17,719 nt of DNA from Verrucomicrobiota bacterium. Lineage in GTDB: Bacteria; Verrucomicrobiota; Verrucomicrobiia; Verrucomicrobiales; DEV007. Of the stretch, positions 7,757-16,700 are shown piece by piece. Where the stretch lies: positions 1-17,719 of the forward strand of contig JAADHD010000400.1 in assembly GCA_013152075.1 (NCBI GenBank), given 5' to 3'. The number at the start of each line of letters is the position of its first letter. Position 1 is the first letter of the stretch. Below the pieces are notes generated by a model. That model was not told where the DNA came from and made no database searches. It worked only from the letters and a program-made list of their open reading frames with translations. A program made the translations under genes and the position numbers.

Positions 7757-8431
7757 TCAGCGTATGTTTCTCAGAAGTATGCATCCGTGTTTCGTAGGTA
7801 AAAAAGCGTGGTTGTCAGCAGATATTTCGAGCGTATCCAGGGCGCGAATTACTCCCTTATGAACGGAAGGATGATCTATATCGTCGATCAACATGATTCC
7901 CCCAACGCTCAAGTTCCCAAAATATCTAATAATATCGCTGTAGGCTCCATTTTGAGAATGATCGCCGTCTACATGAATTAAATCGAAAGGGCCAAAAGGG
8001 CCGGGATCGATCAATTGGCTGTTGCCTTTTAAGAACTCAATGTGATCTAAATGGCCTACGCATGATAAGAAGTTGGCTTTTGCGATTTTTTGAGATGGAA
8101 TTGAACCGAACTCGTGGTTATAAGATTCCAAATCAATGCTCAGGATTCTGGGGCTCCGGCCTTCAGCCATTGTGCCTTGAGCCATAGCAATAAGGGAATA
8201 TGCAAATCGAGTTCCTATTTCAAGAATTGATCCAGGCCGAAAATAGTTTCCCAAGCAGTAGTAATACGGATAATAGTTTCTCTGGTAGAGGGCGGGGACA
8301 TAGCGTTTTGCCGCCCGATATTCAAGATTGGAGAAGAGCTCTTCGCACAATTTAAATTCAATTTTCCTCACGCCAAGGTCAAAAAAAGTCATTGTTAGTG
8401 GATCTGTCATAATATTAGAAGTAATTTGCAA
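7757..8431 (-). CDS. Class I SAM-dependent methyltransferase
   Basis: Up to 224 residues. The longest frame opens with TTG (8429-8431); an ATG at codon 8 (8408-8410, MTDPLTMTFF) is equally plausible, as neither has a clear ribosome-binding site. A Rossmann-type methyltransferase fold is read from motif I ILEIGTRFAYS (69-79), an acidic strand end SIDLES (98-103), FDLIHVDGDHS (149-159) and GGIMLIDDIDHP (177-188). The HVDGDH / IDD pattern is typical of the Methyltransf_24 group, common in glycan and cephalosporin-hydroxylase-like clusters. It probably methylates a sugar hydroxyl or a small glycan acceptor in the cytoplasm. It is the last gene of the minus-strand glycan block, 61 bases after the preceding stop. 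Substrate unknown. Confidence 0.85.
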   Translation of the reverse strand: MQITSNIMTDPLTMTFFDLGVRKIEFKLCEELFSNLEYRAAKRYVPALYQRNYYPYYYCLGNYFRPGSILEIGTRFAYSLIAMAQGTMAEGRSPRILSIDLESYNHEFGSIPSQKIAKANFLSCVGHLDHIEFLKGNSQLIDPGPFGPFDLIHVDGDHSQNGAYSDIIRYFGNLSVGGIMLIDDIDHPSVHKGVIRALDTLEISADNHAFLPTKHGCILLRNIR

Positions 8432-8492
8432 TGCTTATGGAAAATTTGTTTTCAGGGTGATTTTTGCATGTATGGAATAATGGGTGATGGGC

Positions 8493-10037
8493 TTATTGGT
8501 GGTCGGTTCTGGAAAGCAATATTGGATGGCCTGAGTGAATGATATGCCATTCCCTTTTGCAGAGACGGTCAATTGCAAGGCTCGACCAGTTTTGAGTATT
8601 GTCGTTAGAATTGATTTTATCATGGATCAGAATCAGAGAGTTGCGACTGAGTTTGGGGATGGCGGCTCGAGCCTCAAGCAGGCACTGCTGCTGGGCCTGT
8701 TGCAAATTACTGCACGCTCGTCCAAGTGACAAAACATCAATCGAGCGATTGATTTGAGTTAATAATTTAAATGGTCGCCCCTCAATCAATTGAACGGATT
8801 TTCCGTATATTCCATGGGGCAAACACTCCAACGAAACCCGATTAGGTTTATCCGCAATAGAAGTGAGGAACCCTCCGCTGGCTTGACTCACTCTGGCTAA
8901 GATCAGGTTTTTGAATGTTAAATTTTTGCATAAATGCTCTTCGAGGAAGGAATTGGTTTCTACAAAATGCGGTGTATGAAACCTTTTCCTAACAATTCTG
9001 AGCAGGATATCATAGCTGGAGTGGTCAGAATCTGAAGCATCGGTCTTTTGAGTTACCATCGGTTTACTCGTTTTTTCGAGCCAATGTTGAATCTGAAGAT
9101 CCCAGCCTCTTTGGTTTTGCAAGAGATAACGGGGTTCGGAAAGAAGTCGGAGTAAGTGCTTGGCAATCGTGGGCGCATTAAGTTGCTGTTCTTCCATGAT
9201 TGGGAGCATTGCGTTCGCTTGGTTGTGGAACCAAGGCAGGTCATTTGATGGCACGACACACGCCTGGTGATCGCTTGGTAGGCAATACTTGGCCGGATGA
9301 TGGCCAGGAGTTGGGAAAATGCCAAGTGAGGGGAGTTCTGTCAGGCGACAAAGGTGGAAGGGGCCGCTATCGATTCCGATCAATGCATCAGAAAGACCTT
9401 GCAGAGCTATCAAAGGACGAAGGCCATGCTTTCCCCATATCGGTTGCCAGTAGTGGACGTGTGGAGAATTTGTGTGTTTTATCAATTCTTCTTTATCAAG
9501 GCTGATTATCGTTCCTACACCCTGTTCCAGTAGAGTCGCGAATAGTTCGTGGGTAACTTCGGGAGAAAGCCTTTTTGCTCTGCGAAACGAAGTGCCGGTG
9601 GTGTGGGCCAACACGATTGGTCGTGGCATTTTTTCAAGGTAACGGTTCACTCTCACCCAAATTCTGGGGCCTACCGAAGCCAATAGTGGCACTCGAGTTT
9701 GGATGTAATCATTCCATAGTTGTGTTGGAGTTCCGATATTGGGTAGCGGGTTGCGAGAAAGGTTGAAACCGGCCTTGTTGAATTCAGGGATGTGTAGATT
9801 ACTTGTTAAGTTAGCTATTCTCTTCCCCATAAAGCCCGGACAGTGTTTCCACTCGACCCGCTCTATCCCAATCTTTGATGAAAGTATTCTAGCGCCTGCC
9901 GCCTTGAATAGGATGCTCTTATCCTCTTTGCAGAAGACATTCACAGAGTGTCCGTGTTGCTTGTAGAGGGGGATTTGGGAACAAAAATGGACGCAATCTC
10001 CCAAACCGTGGCTGAAAATCACCTGTATAGGCTTCAA
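8493..10037 (-). CDS. GT9-like glycosyltransferase fused to a degenerate methyltransferase-like domain
   Basis: 514 residues; the start is TTG with AGGAAAA about 8 bases upstream. Residues ~1-300 look like glycosyltransferase family 9 (heptosyltransferase fold): SHGLGDCVHF at 9-18 (the GLGD nucleotide-sugar loop), a second-domain start IVLAHTTGTSFRRAKRL (141-157), and LIGIDSGPFHL (219-229), matching the G-x-D-S/T-G-x-x-H GT9 signature. After a low-complexity join (~325-340), residues 341-514 resemble a class I methyltransferase of the VETG type: FVETNSF (358-364), RSIDVLSLG (431-439), then a helix and EARAAIPKLSRNSLILIHD (455-473). The glycine expected after VET is Asn, so SAM binding is doubtful. 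It probably adds a sugar to a glycan or protein acceptor; the C-terminal part may be structural or act on the same product. It lies between the pyruvyl transferase (67-base gap) and the methyltransferase. Confidence 0.75.
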   Translation of the reverse strand: MKPIQVIFSHGLGDCVHFCSQIPLYKQHGHSVNVFCKEDKSILFKAAGARILSSKIGIERVEWKHCPGFMGKRIANLTSNLHIPEFNKAGFNLSRNPLPNIGTPTQLWNDYIQTRVPLLASVGPRIWVRVNRYLEKMPRPIVLAHTTGTSFRRAKRLSPEVTHELFATLLEQGVGTIISLDKEELIKHTNSPHVHYWQPIWGKHGLRPLIALQGLSDALIGIDSGPFHLCRLTELPSLGIFPTPGHHPAKYCLPSDHQACVVPSNDLPWFHNQANAMLPIMEEQQLNAPTIAKHLLRLLSEPRYLLQNQRGWDLQIQHWLEKTSKPMVTQKTDASDSDHSSYDILLRIVRKRFHTPHFVETNSFLEEHLCKNLTFKNLILARVSQASGGFLTSIADKPNRVSLECLPHGIYGKSVQLIEGRPFKLLTQINRSIDVLSLGRACSNLQQAQQQCLLEARAAIPKLSRNSLILIHDKINSNDNTQNWSSLAIDRLCKREWHIIHSGHPILLSRTDHQ

Positions 10038-10104
10038 TTATATTTTCCTGGTTCGATTAACGTATGCAATCCTAGATTGCTTTAAAACATTAGGATTTAA
10101 TTGG

Positions 10105-10920
10105 TCATTTCTTTCGGAGGTGTCCGATTCGGTCTATTAGTTTTGACTCAACCTGATTGCGATACTCTGTCATATCGTAACGATGTGCATCGGGATCCCA
10201 ACTAAATTTTTCACCGATTTTGTAAGTTCGAAAAAATTTAGGAAACGAAGTAAGGCGGCCCGGGGCGACAATTTTTTCCCGTATAAAAATCACAGGCCGC
10301 CCCATGGCTAGAGCTGGCATGGCGGCATGTAACTTTGAAGTTACTACCAATCGGCTTCGGGAAATCATCTCCCATCTTCGCAAACAAATTTCTCTGCGCA
10401 CATTAGCCGGGGTGCTTTTGGGGATCATGTTGGAAGCATATTGAACTCGCTTTTCCGGTATTCCGGATAGCACTCGTGGATTTACGTCAACCAACAAGAC
10501 ATCAATGTCTTCCTTAACATCGGCCCTTTCACAAAGAATGGTTGGGCATCCGGAATAATAGGAAGGTATGTTTCGCTCTTGGCATCGGCGTAATGTAGGT
10601 TCATCTCGGCAACCTATGGGGGCATATTTCCTTAGTTGTTCTAATTTTTTCTCCCCGTTTTTATCTATATAGTGAAGATGAACGGCAACAAAATAAGGGG
10701 TGATTTTGTTTTCTCCCGCGTTGTGGATGGGAAGTGCGCGCCCCCCGATAAAAGCATTAATAACAAGATCTACTTTTCCGTGTTCTGCATTTGGGGAAAT
10801 AAGCTTGTCACGATCAGCATGGACCACCTCGTTTTCTTGGTATCCAAGCCACCGCCTCATAATAAGGCTTTGAAAGTCATCACCTATGTTATCGCTTGAA
10901 TAAGAAAAAAGTCCGATCAT
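10105..10920 (-). CDS. Polysaccharide pyruvyl transferase family protein
   Basis: 271 residues, somewhat shorter than many members. Family signs: an N-terminal N-x-GD motif (DNIGDDFQSL, 10-19), the central CRDEPTLRRCQERNIPSYYSG block (104-124; typical xRDxxSxxxL...G), SGCPTIL (123-129), and the C-terminal VTSKLHAAMPALAMGRPVIF (193-212), equivalent to the xxxRLHxxIxAxxxGxP signature. These enzymes move pyruvate from phosphoenolpyruvate to a hexose to make a ketal, giving the glycan a negative charge; some family members instead act in other transfer reactions. It starts 43 bases after the stop of the GT9-sulfotransferase gene, so it is very likely co-transcribed. Catalytic activity is inferred, not shown. 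Confidence 0.85.
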   Translation of the reverse strand: MIGLFSYSSDNIGDDFQSLIMRRWLGYQENEVVHADRDKLISPNAEHGKVDLVINAFIGGRALPIHNAGENKITPYFVAVHLHYIDKNGEKKLEQLRKYAPIGCRDEPTLRRCQERNIPSYYSGCPTILCERADVKEDIDVLLVDVNPRVLSGIPEKRVQYASNMIPKSTPANVRREICLRRWEMISRSRLVVTSKLHAAMPALAMGRPVIFIREKIVAPGRLTSFPKFFRTYKIGEKFSWDPDAHRYDMTEYRNQVESKLIDRIGHLRKK

Positions 10921-10963
10921 TTGTTTTGTTATGGTAATGTGAAAGCGTTGATTTGGAGATTGA

Positions 10964-12859
10964 TCATGCTACCGGCGCCACTTTTTGTGCGGAGGGGGCG
11001 TTTTCCAGGGCAGCACGTATAGGTGCGTGGTCAAGAACATCCCCAAAAATTGTTTCTGATAATTGTAAAATTTCAGGATCAGAGAAAAAGCTTAAGAACT
11101 CAGGGTCGTCACGAAAGTGTTCCCATCTTTGGGTTAATTTCATGGATGATCCTCTTTTATTGTAACGGCGTTTGTCGAACGAGCTACCAAATCCATACTC
11201 AGGCACCTGTTCCCGGTGTTCATCCCGAAAGGGGACATCAAGGGTCTCACAAAGTTGTTTGCGGTAATTTTCATCAACGACCCATTGGTTAAAATTGATA
11301 ACCAATTTTCCATTCTTCAAGTGATTGGTCTGGCCTAGATATTCTTGTGCAAGAAATTTCCAACGACGAGGTAACAAAGGGGTGCCGTTTTCATCGGGCA
11401 GTAAGAAGTCCTTTACAAACGCATTTTTGGGTTGTTTGCGCTGAAGGTGAAGCCGACTGGCAAAGGTATTGAATGGATCTCGCAAATTGAGGATATCGTG
11501 CAATTTGCCACTTTGCCCATACAGCTCGGCTTCCATAGAGGGGTTTTCAAGATTCACCAATCGCATATCTTCGTAGCTCAGAAGCAGTAGATTTTTATTT
11601 TCATCGAGACGAGCCTCCTGGTTGAAAGAAGCGTCGACCGCAGGCAATGGGTCACTGGGATGGTTAGCAAGGATTCGATGTTGATGGTTGATATCGTTGA
11701 CAAAGCAGACCTTTCCTTCATAAAGCCCAGCTAGCCAATTTAATATTGGATGAATCCCAGATCGTCTCATTCCAAGAAAACGAAGAGTAACGCGATTACG
11801 ATTCATGCGGTTGTTATTCGTTTTACCATTGGGGGAATTGGACTTAATTACTCGTTTTGAGGCAGCTACAAAATCGATATTTTTTGCTTTACCCTTTTCT
11901 AAGTAGGTTATCAGCCCACCGTCAAAGTAGGTTTCGATCGCGGCGTTCACTTTTTTTGGAGTGATCATGTCCATGCAATGAGGAAGATCACCAATTACAT
12001 CCACGCATCTATTCTGTGGCTTGTCCTTGGGGTCGCCATCGCCTAAGGGCAACGTGCGAGAGCGCCAGCATCCGCCAATTTGACAACATGAGAGAGCTCC
12101 TTGGGTATGGAGAAATTGGTGGTGGGGATAGGCTTCCCAGTGCACGGGTTCACGACCGCCTGCTACAACCACACAAGGGCGGCAGGCAGGAGTTCCAGGC
12201 TTGGTTTCAACGGCCGCCGCCAAATGCATTAGAAATGTTACTGGGGAGAGAACCCCCTGAGCATGGTAAACTAGTTTCAATAGTTGCCGGATTGTTGTCT
12301 TGCCGCGTAGATCAAGAACTCCTTCAAGTGGTGAGTGGTTGTGGCCTTTTTCTCCCACCTGAACAAACAGGATTTTTTCTTTAAAATGATTAACTACTGC
12401 TTGATAACGTTCAGTGTTCCACCACTTGATGGTATAATCATTTTTTCCACCGGCGACAATGATCCAAAACGGGAGATCTTCACCGATAAGTGTTTGCACT
12501 TGGGATGGCTGCGCTTTCTCCTCACCAGACAGGTGGATATCACCCTTGAAAGCAGCAGGTGATACAGGCACGTTCAACCTCTCGCTCAAGAATTGTTCGA
12601 AACCATGGATAAAATGAAAAGGAGTTTGGTTGCTGCGGTGAATCAAAGGGTAATGACATTTTATTACTTCGACTCCCGCATCGTCTTCCTTCAACGGAGT
12701 GATGTGCGGATTGTGATCCCAGAGCGCGCGGGCAGAAGTTCGCACATCGGTTAGAAATTTTCCTGGATTACATGCATGAATATCCCGTAGGGCTGCAGTG
12801 AGCATGACAACATCTCCGGGAGAAAGATGGCTTTCGAGGATGAGTTTTTTAGAAGGCAT
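10964..12859 (-). CDS. Bifunctional GT9 glycosyltransferase-sulfotransferase fusion
   Basis: 631 residues, two domains. Residues ~1-315 are GT9/heptosyltransferase-like: LSPGDVVMLTAALRDIH (12-28), a second Rossmann half starting FWIIVAGGKNDYTIKWW (131-147), and GVLSPVTFLMHLAAAV (202-217) at the donor-sugar site. A Cys cluster follows at 258, 259, 264, 285 and 295 (CCQIGGCWRSR, RCVDV, HCMDMITP), reminiscent of the metal-binding Cys site of the autotransporter O-heptosyltransferase (Aah/TibC) group. After a basic linker (~325-355), residues 356-605 are sulfotransferase-like: a PAPS 5'-phosphosulfate loop variant FLGMRRSGIHPILNWL (361-376) and a 3'-phosphate-binding motif NLRDPFNTFASR (458-469). 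The likely role is to add a sugar and then sulfate it or its acceptor, in the cytoplasm using PAPS. Next upstream is the DUF1360-like gene (53-base gap). Confidence 0.8.
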   Translation of the reverse strand: MPSKKLILESHLSPGDVVMLTAALRDIHACNPGKFLTDVRTSARALWDHNPHITPLKEDDAGVEVIKCHYPLIHRSNQTPFHFIHGFEQFLSERLNVPVSPAAFKGDIHLSGEEKAQPSQVQTLIGEDLPFWIIVAGGKNDYTIKWWNTERYQAVVNHFKEKILFVQVGEKGHNHSPLEGVLDLRGKTTIRQLLKLVYHAQGVLSPVTFLMHLAAAVETKPGTPACRPCVVVAGGREPVHWEAYPHHQFLHTQGALSCCQIGGCWRSRTLPLGDGDPKDKPQNRCVDVIGDLPHCMDMITPKKVNAAIETYFDGGLITYLEKGKAKNIDFVAASKRVIKSNSPNGKTNNNRMNRNRVTLRFLGMRRSGIHPILNWLAGLYEGKVCFVNDINHQHRILANHPSDPLPAVDASFNQEARLDENKNLLLLSYEDMRLVNLENPSMEAELYGQSGKLHDILNLRDPFNTFASRLHLQRKQPKNAFVKDFLLPDENGTPLLPRRWKFLAQEYLGQTNHLKNGKLVINFNQWVVDENYRKQLCETLDVPFRDEHREQVPEYGFGSSFDKRRYNKRGSSMKLTQRWEHFRDDPEFLSFFSDPEILQLSETIFGDVLDHAPIRAALENAPSAQKVAPVA

Positions 12860-12912
12860 TTAGAAATGGGAAATTTAATACAATAAATGGGGGAGGCATG
12901 TCTAGCTTAACG

Positions 12913-13215
12913 TTACTTATCAGTGCGATCCATCAGCCAGCACATGATTACCCATTGTAAGGCACTCGCCCAAGCGATGATTAAAGCGGTCAAAAAATAA
13001 TCCAAGGGCCACCACCCGTTGAACAATCTTGGGCGGTAGATGGCGACAAGAAAAAATGCGATCCAGTGTCCTAGGCAATACGCACAGGATGCTAGTTTCC
13101 CAAAAAATTTGCTTTGCCTCGAAATCCACTGGCGGACCCCTAAAAAGAGCTGCATTTCACACAAGGTAAATGAAATACTAGCCGTTACGATTGACAATAG
13201 AAGCGTTAGTGCCAT
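12913..13215 (-). CDS. DUF1360-like small membrane protein
   Basis: 100 residues with three hydrophobic segments (about 3-20, 50-61 and 72-95) and a CAYCLGHW motif at 44-51, the C-x-x-C-x-G-x-W signature of DUF1360. Function unknown in the family; the Cys pair could bind metal or be redox active, which is inference. It is the promoter-proximal gene of the five-gene minus-strand block. Start ATG at 13213-13215; no clear Shine-Dalgarno sequence. Confidence 0.75.
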   Translation of the reverse strand: MALTLLLSIVTASISFTLCEMQLFLGVRQWISRQSKFFGKLASCAYCLGHWIAFFLVAIYRPRLFNGWWPLDYFLTALIIAWASALQWVIMCWLMDRTDK

Positions 13216-13727
13216 TCTTTATTCTAATTTAGTGAAAGCAATAGCTAACAGCCTGCACGGCAGTGGGAGACTGGCCTTAGCATGTATCTAGCAGTCCAAA
13301 TAGACACGGCAATGGTATTCGTCATTTTGAGGGGCGGGTTATATCAGAATCAAGTGAATATAAGGTTTTCAGAGTAGTCGAATGATTCGCTTGAGCAGTT
13401 TGATAAAGATTGAGTTAAAGGCAAGAATAAAAGTTATTTTGGGAAATTTTCTTAATTTTAGAGAAAGCGATATACAAGAAATTTTCGATTATTTTGTCTT
13501 AAAGGTGAAATCTTAAGGTAGTTGGGAGGGTTTTTGGTAATTTTCAATTTCTTCATGAAACCATTCCCGCCAAAGCGTGTGGTAAGGGGAGAGGGGTGGA
13601 ATACATCACAATATTACCATTAAGGTGCGCTTCGCAAAAAAAGCATGATTTGTCTTGTTTGTGGCTAAGCGGGTGGTTAGAAATTAAGTGCGCTATTTTT
13701 ATTTCTCCCATTAAAACGATATAAGCC
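13216..13727. other. Divergent intergenic region between glycan operon and RHS2
   Basis: About 510 bases, clearly AT-richer than the RHS2 coding DNA that follows. It should contain the promoter of the minus-strand operon; a poor candidate reading leftward is TTGCCG, 16 bases, TAGATA (around 13270-13302). No signal-peptide-coding frame leading into RHS2 was found, and the RHS2 frame has a TAA stop at 13722-13724, immediately before its ATG. No RNA gene or strong hairpin was recognised. Confidence 0.45.
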
Positions 13728-16700
13728 ATGCCCCCTTCAAGTAGCAGTAGCAGCAGTTATTACATGCCGAGCTCGAGCAGTAGTAGTAGCAGTTCTTCAC
13801 CTTTTTTCCCGTCGAGTTCGAGTAGTTCTTCCTCGTCGGTTTTTCCAAGCAGCAGCAGCTCGAGTATTGATTTGTGTAACGGGGACACCTTTCAGGTGCG
13901 TGAGAAGATTACGGATTTGCCGATTGTTGCCACGGATGAGAACGGGACGGGTTTGGAATACCGCAAGCGGGAGGTCTCTGATATAGACGGGAGGCTTATC
14001 TGGGTGATGGATCCGAGAGGCTACATTACTCATTTCATTTATGATCCGGCTACAGGGGCGATAGTGCGCCGGATTGATGATGTGGACACTAACGCGGCGA
14101 CGGGAGTGCCGACAGGGTGGTCAACGCCGACTGACGGAGGGCTTAATTTGGTTACTGATTATGAAACCGATGATCAGGGGAGGGTTTTGCGTGAACTTGG
14201 ACCGCCGCATAAAGCTCAGCTTCGGGTAGATGATTGTAAGGTGGAATCTGTGTGGGTGCGCACAGTGCAGTATACAGCGTATAGGGATGACATTCGGGAA
14301 GTGTGGAATGCCAGCGGTTATGCGAGGGGATCAGGGCCTGATTATACGTATGTGAGCATAGGCACGGTGCGAATCAGTCGTCGCAACTATAGTGGCCAGA
14401 TGGTTGACCAGATTGAGGCGCTTAGGGCTTGTGATTGCGGCCCGTTGTCCCATGGCGAGGAGTTCCCTCGGAAAAGTTGGGAGGGGTGGACGCACAATCT
14501 TTATGATGAGTGGGGCAGGAATTTGGCCAGTCGGGTGTACCATGAGGTGCCCAAAAGCGGTAATGGGGAGGAAGGAGATAACTACAACGAGACCCGCTAC
14601 GGCTATGACGTGGAGGGAAGGCAAAATAAAGTGATTAGTCCCGGAGGGACGATTACCCGGAGCGTGTTTGACGGGCGAGGGCAGCCAACCGAGCAGTGGG
14701 TGGGAACTGATGACTTGGGGGCAACTGATAGTGACCCGGGCAATGGAGGGGCGGGCGGCAACAATATGGTCAAAGTATTGGCCAGTGAGTATGACGGGGG
14801 AGCTGACGGAGGGGATGGCAACCTGACGCAGGCAACGCGTCCAGTGGACGGAACGGCAGGCAATGACCGGGTCATTGATTACGGTTATGATTTTCGCAAC
14901 CGGCTGGAGGATACGACGAGCACCGATGGCACCAGCCAGTTTATCACCCGTAGCCTCTATGATAATGTTGGCCAGGTCACAGGAGTGGACAACTACCACA
15001 GCTCGGCGTCGGCGGGAAACCTGACGGGTCGGACCCGTTCTTATTACGACAGCCGGGGACAAATATTTAAGAGTGAAACCTATGCGGTTGATGCGGATAC
15101 CGGCACGGTGGGCAATGCGTTGGTTGGAGAGCAGTGGTTTGATGCGGGAGGGAAGTTGGTCAAGGGCACGCAGGCGGGTAGTGAGGCGATCAGTGCCATG
15201 GCGTATGACAGTTTGGGACGTGAAACGATGCGTTATCTGGCGTATGAATCGCCCGTTGTTCCATCGTCATCTTCCTCCTCGTCATCGATTTTTTCGAGTT
15301 CGAGCAGCAGTAGTGGATCCGGGGGCAGTTCCTCATTGAGCTCATCTTCGTCATTCATACCGTCGAGTAGTTTTTCATCAACATTCATGCCCTCGAGCAG
15401 TTTGAGCCCGAGTAGTTCATCGAGCCCGAGTAGTTCATCATCATTCATACCATCGAGTAGCTCATCATCAACATTCATGCCCTCGAGCAGTTCGAGCCCG
15501 AGTAGTAGCTCCTCAATGATGGATCCGCCCTATCCCTATGAGGGAGGGGAGTGTCCGAGTTGTGAGGATGAGTCGGAGTCTCCTGTCTCGGATGGAGAAT
15601 GCACCATGAGTGGCGCTCCAGTGCGCTATTCCAATGGGGAAATCCAGCTGGACGCCAACGATTTGGGGTCTACGGCGTTTGGGAACGACTGGGGACACAC
15701 ACGCTCTTATAGCAATCAGCTCAGCAGTAACGATAGTGGTATCAATGGAAATTCATGGTTGGTGCCGCAGTTGTCCTATCTGGGATTTAACGCGGGGGAA
15801 AGCGGCGACCAGATTGTGGTGGTTATCGGTGGAACCCACAGCATTTGGTTCCAACCCGATGGTGGTGGTGACTGGGAGCCGAAATTTACCAGTCGCGACC
15901 AGTTGGATCACGACGTGGCGGGGGCGCAGTATGTGCTTACATCCGTTAACGGAAGGCGAACCGTGTTCTATGACAATAGCGCCAGCCATGTGGCGGCCCT
16001 GCGCGGGCAAATAAAGAGTATTGCCGATCCGTATGGTACGTCGGTGAGTGTGGCCTACGACGCGCAATACCAGGTGTCGCGGATCGAGCAGAGCAATGGA
16101 GTTGAATCGAGTACCTACATTTACCAATACATCGCTTCAGGGGAAAATGCGGGGCTGATTGACCGAGTGACCTTGCAGGTTAACGGTGGGGACGTGCGCC
16201 AGGCCGTTTACGACTATTACGGGAGCAGTGATGCGGCCGGTAACCTCAATGACCTGAAGCGAGCCAGTGTGGGTGAATATGACGCGACCATCGGGGGATG
16301 GCGGACATTGCGCCAGAGTGCCTACCATTATTACAAGACCGACAACCCCGGTGAATTTATCCATGGTCTGAAATATGAGATCGCGCCGGAGAGTTATGCG
16401 CGCATGACTGGAGCGGGGCTTGATCCCTTTACTTCTACGGAGGTGGCCTTCTATGCTGACAAATACTTTGAGTACGACAGCGACAAGCGGGTGACCCAGG
16501 AGAAGGTTCGTGGGGGAGAGGAAACTTTCGATTTTACCTACACTGCCAACACCGATGATCCCGGTTTTACCGATTACAACACCTGGTATACTAAGACGAC
16601 GGAAACCCGGGTGAGTGACGGAACGATACGCACGGTCTACAGCAACAAGTCAGGGAGAACCATACTGGACAAGTTTGCCGATCCCTCGGCAGGAGGCGGC

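Noticed and set aside
7744..7758. agctcaatgagct palindrome as a terminator
   Set aside because: The central loop would be a single base, and no T-run follows in the needed direction.
8435..8623. 62-residue minus-strand frame
   Set aside because: Overlaps the 3' end of the GT9 fusion gene in another frame and has no features of its own.
13740..13860. Short repeated triplets (AGC/AGT/TCG) looking like a CRISPR or microsatellite array
   Set aside because: They are in-frame serine codons within RHS2; there are no regular repeat-spacer units.
14331..15062. 243-residue minus-strand open frame
   Set aside because: Antisense shadow of the RHS2 YD repeats; no recognisable motif.
15233..15478. Acidic minus-strand frame rich in Asp/Glu/Leu repeats
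   Set aside because: It is the complement of the polyserine codons, which gives a repetitive peptide by default.
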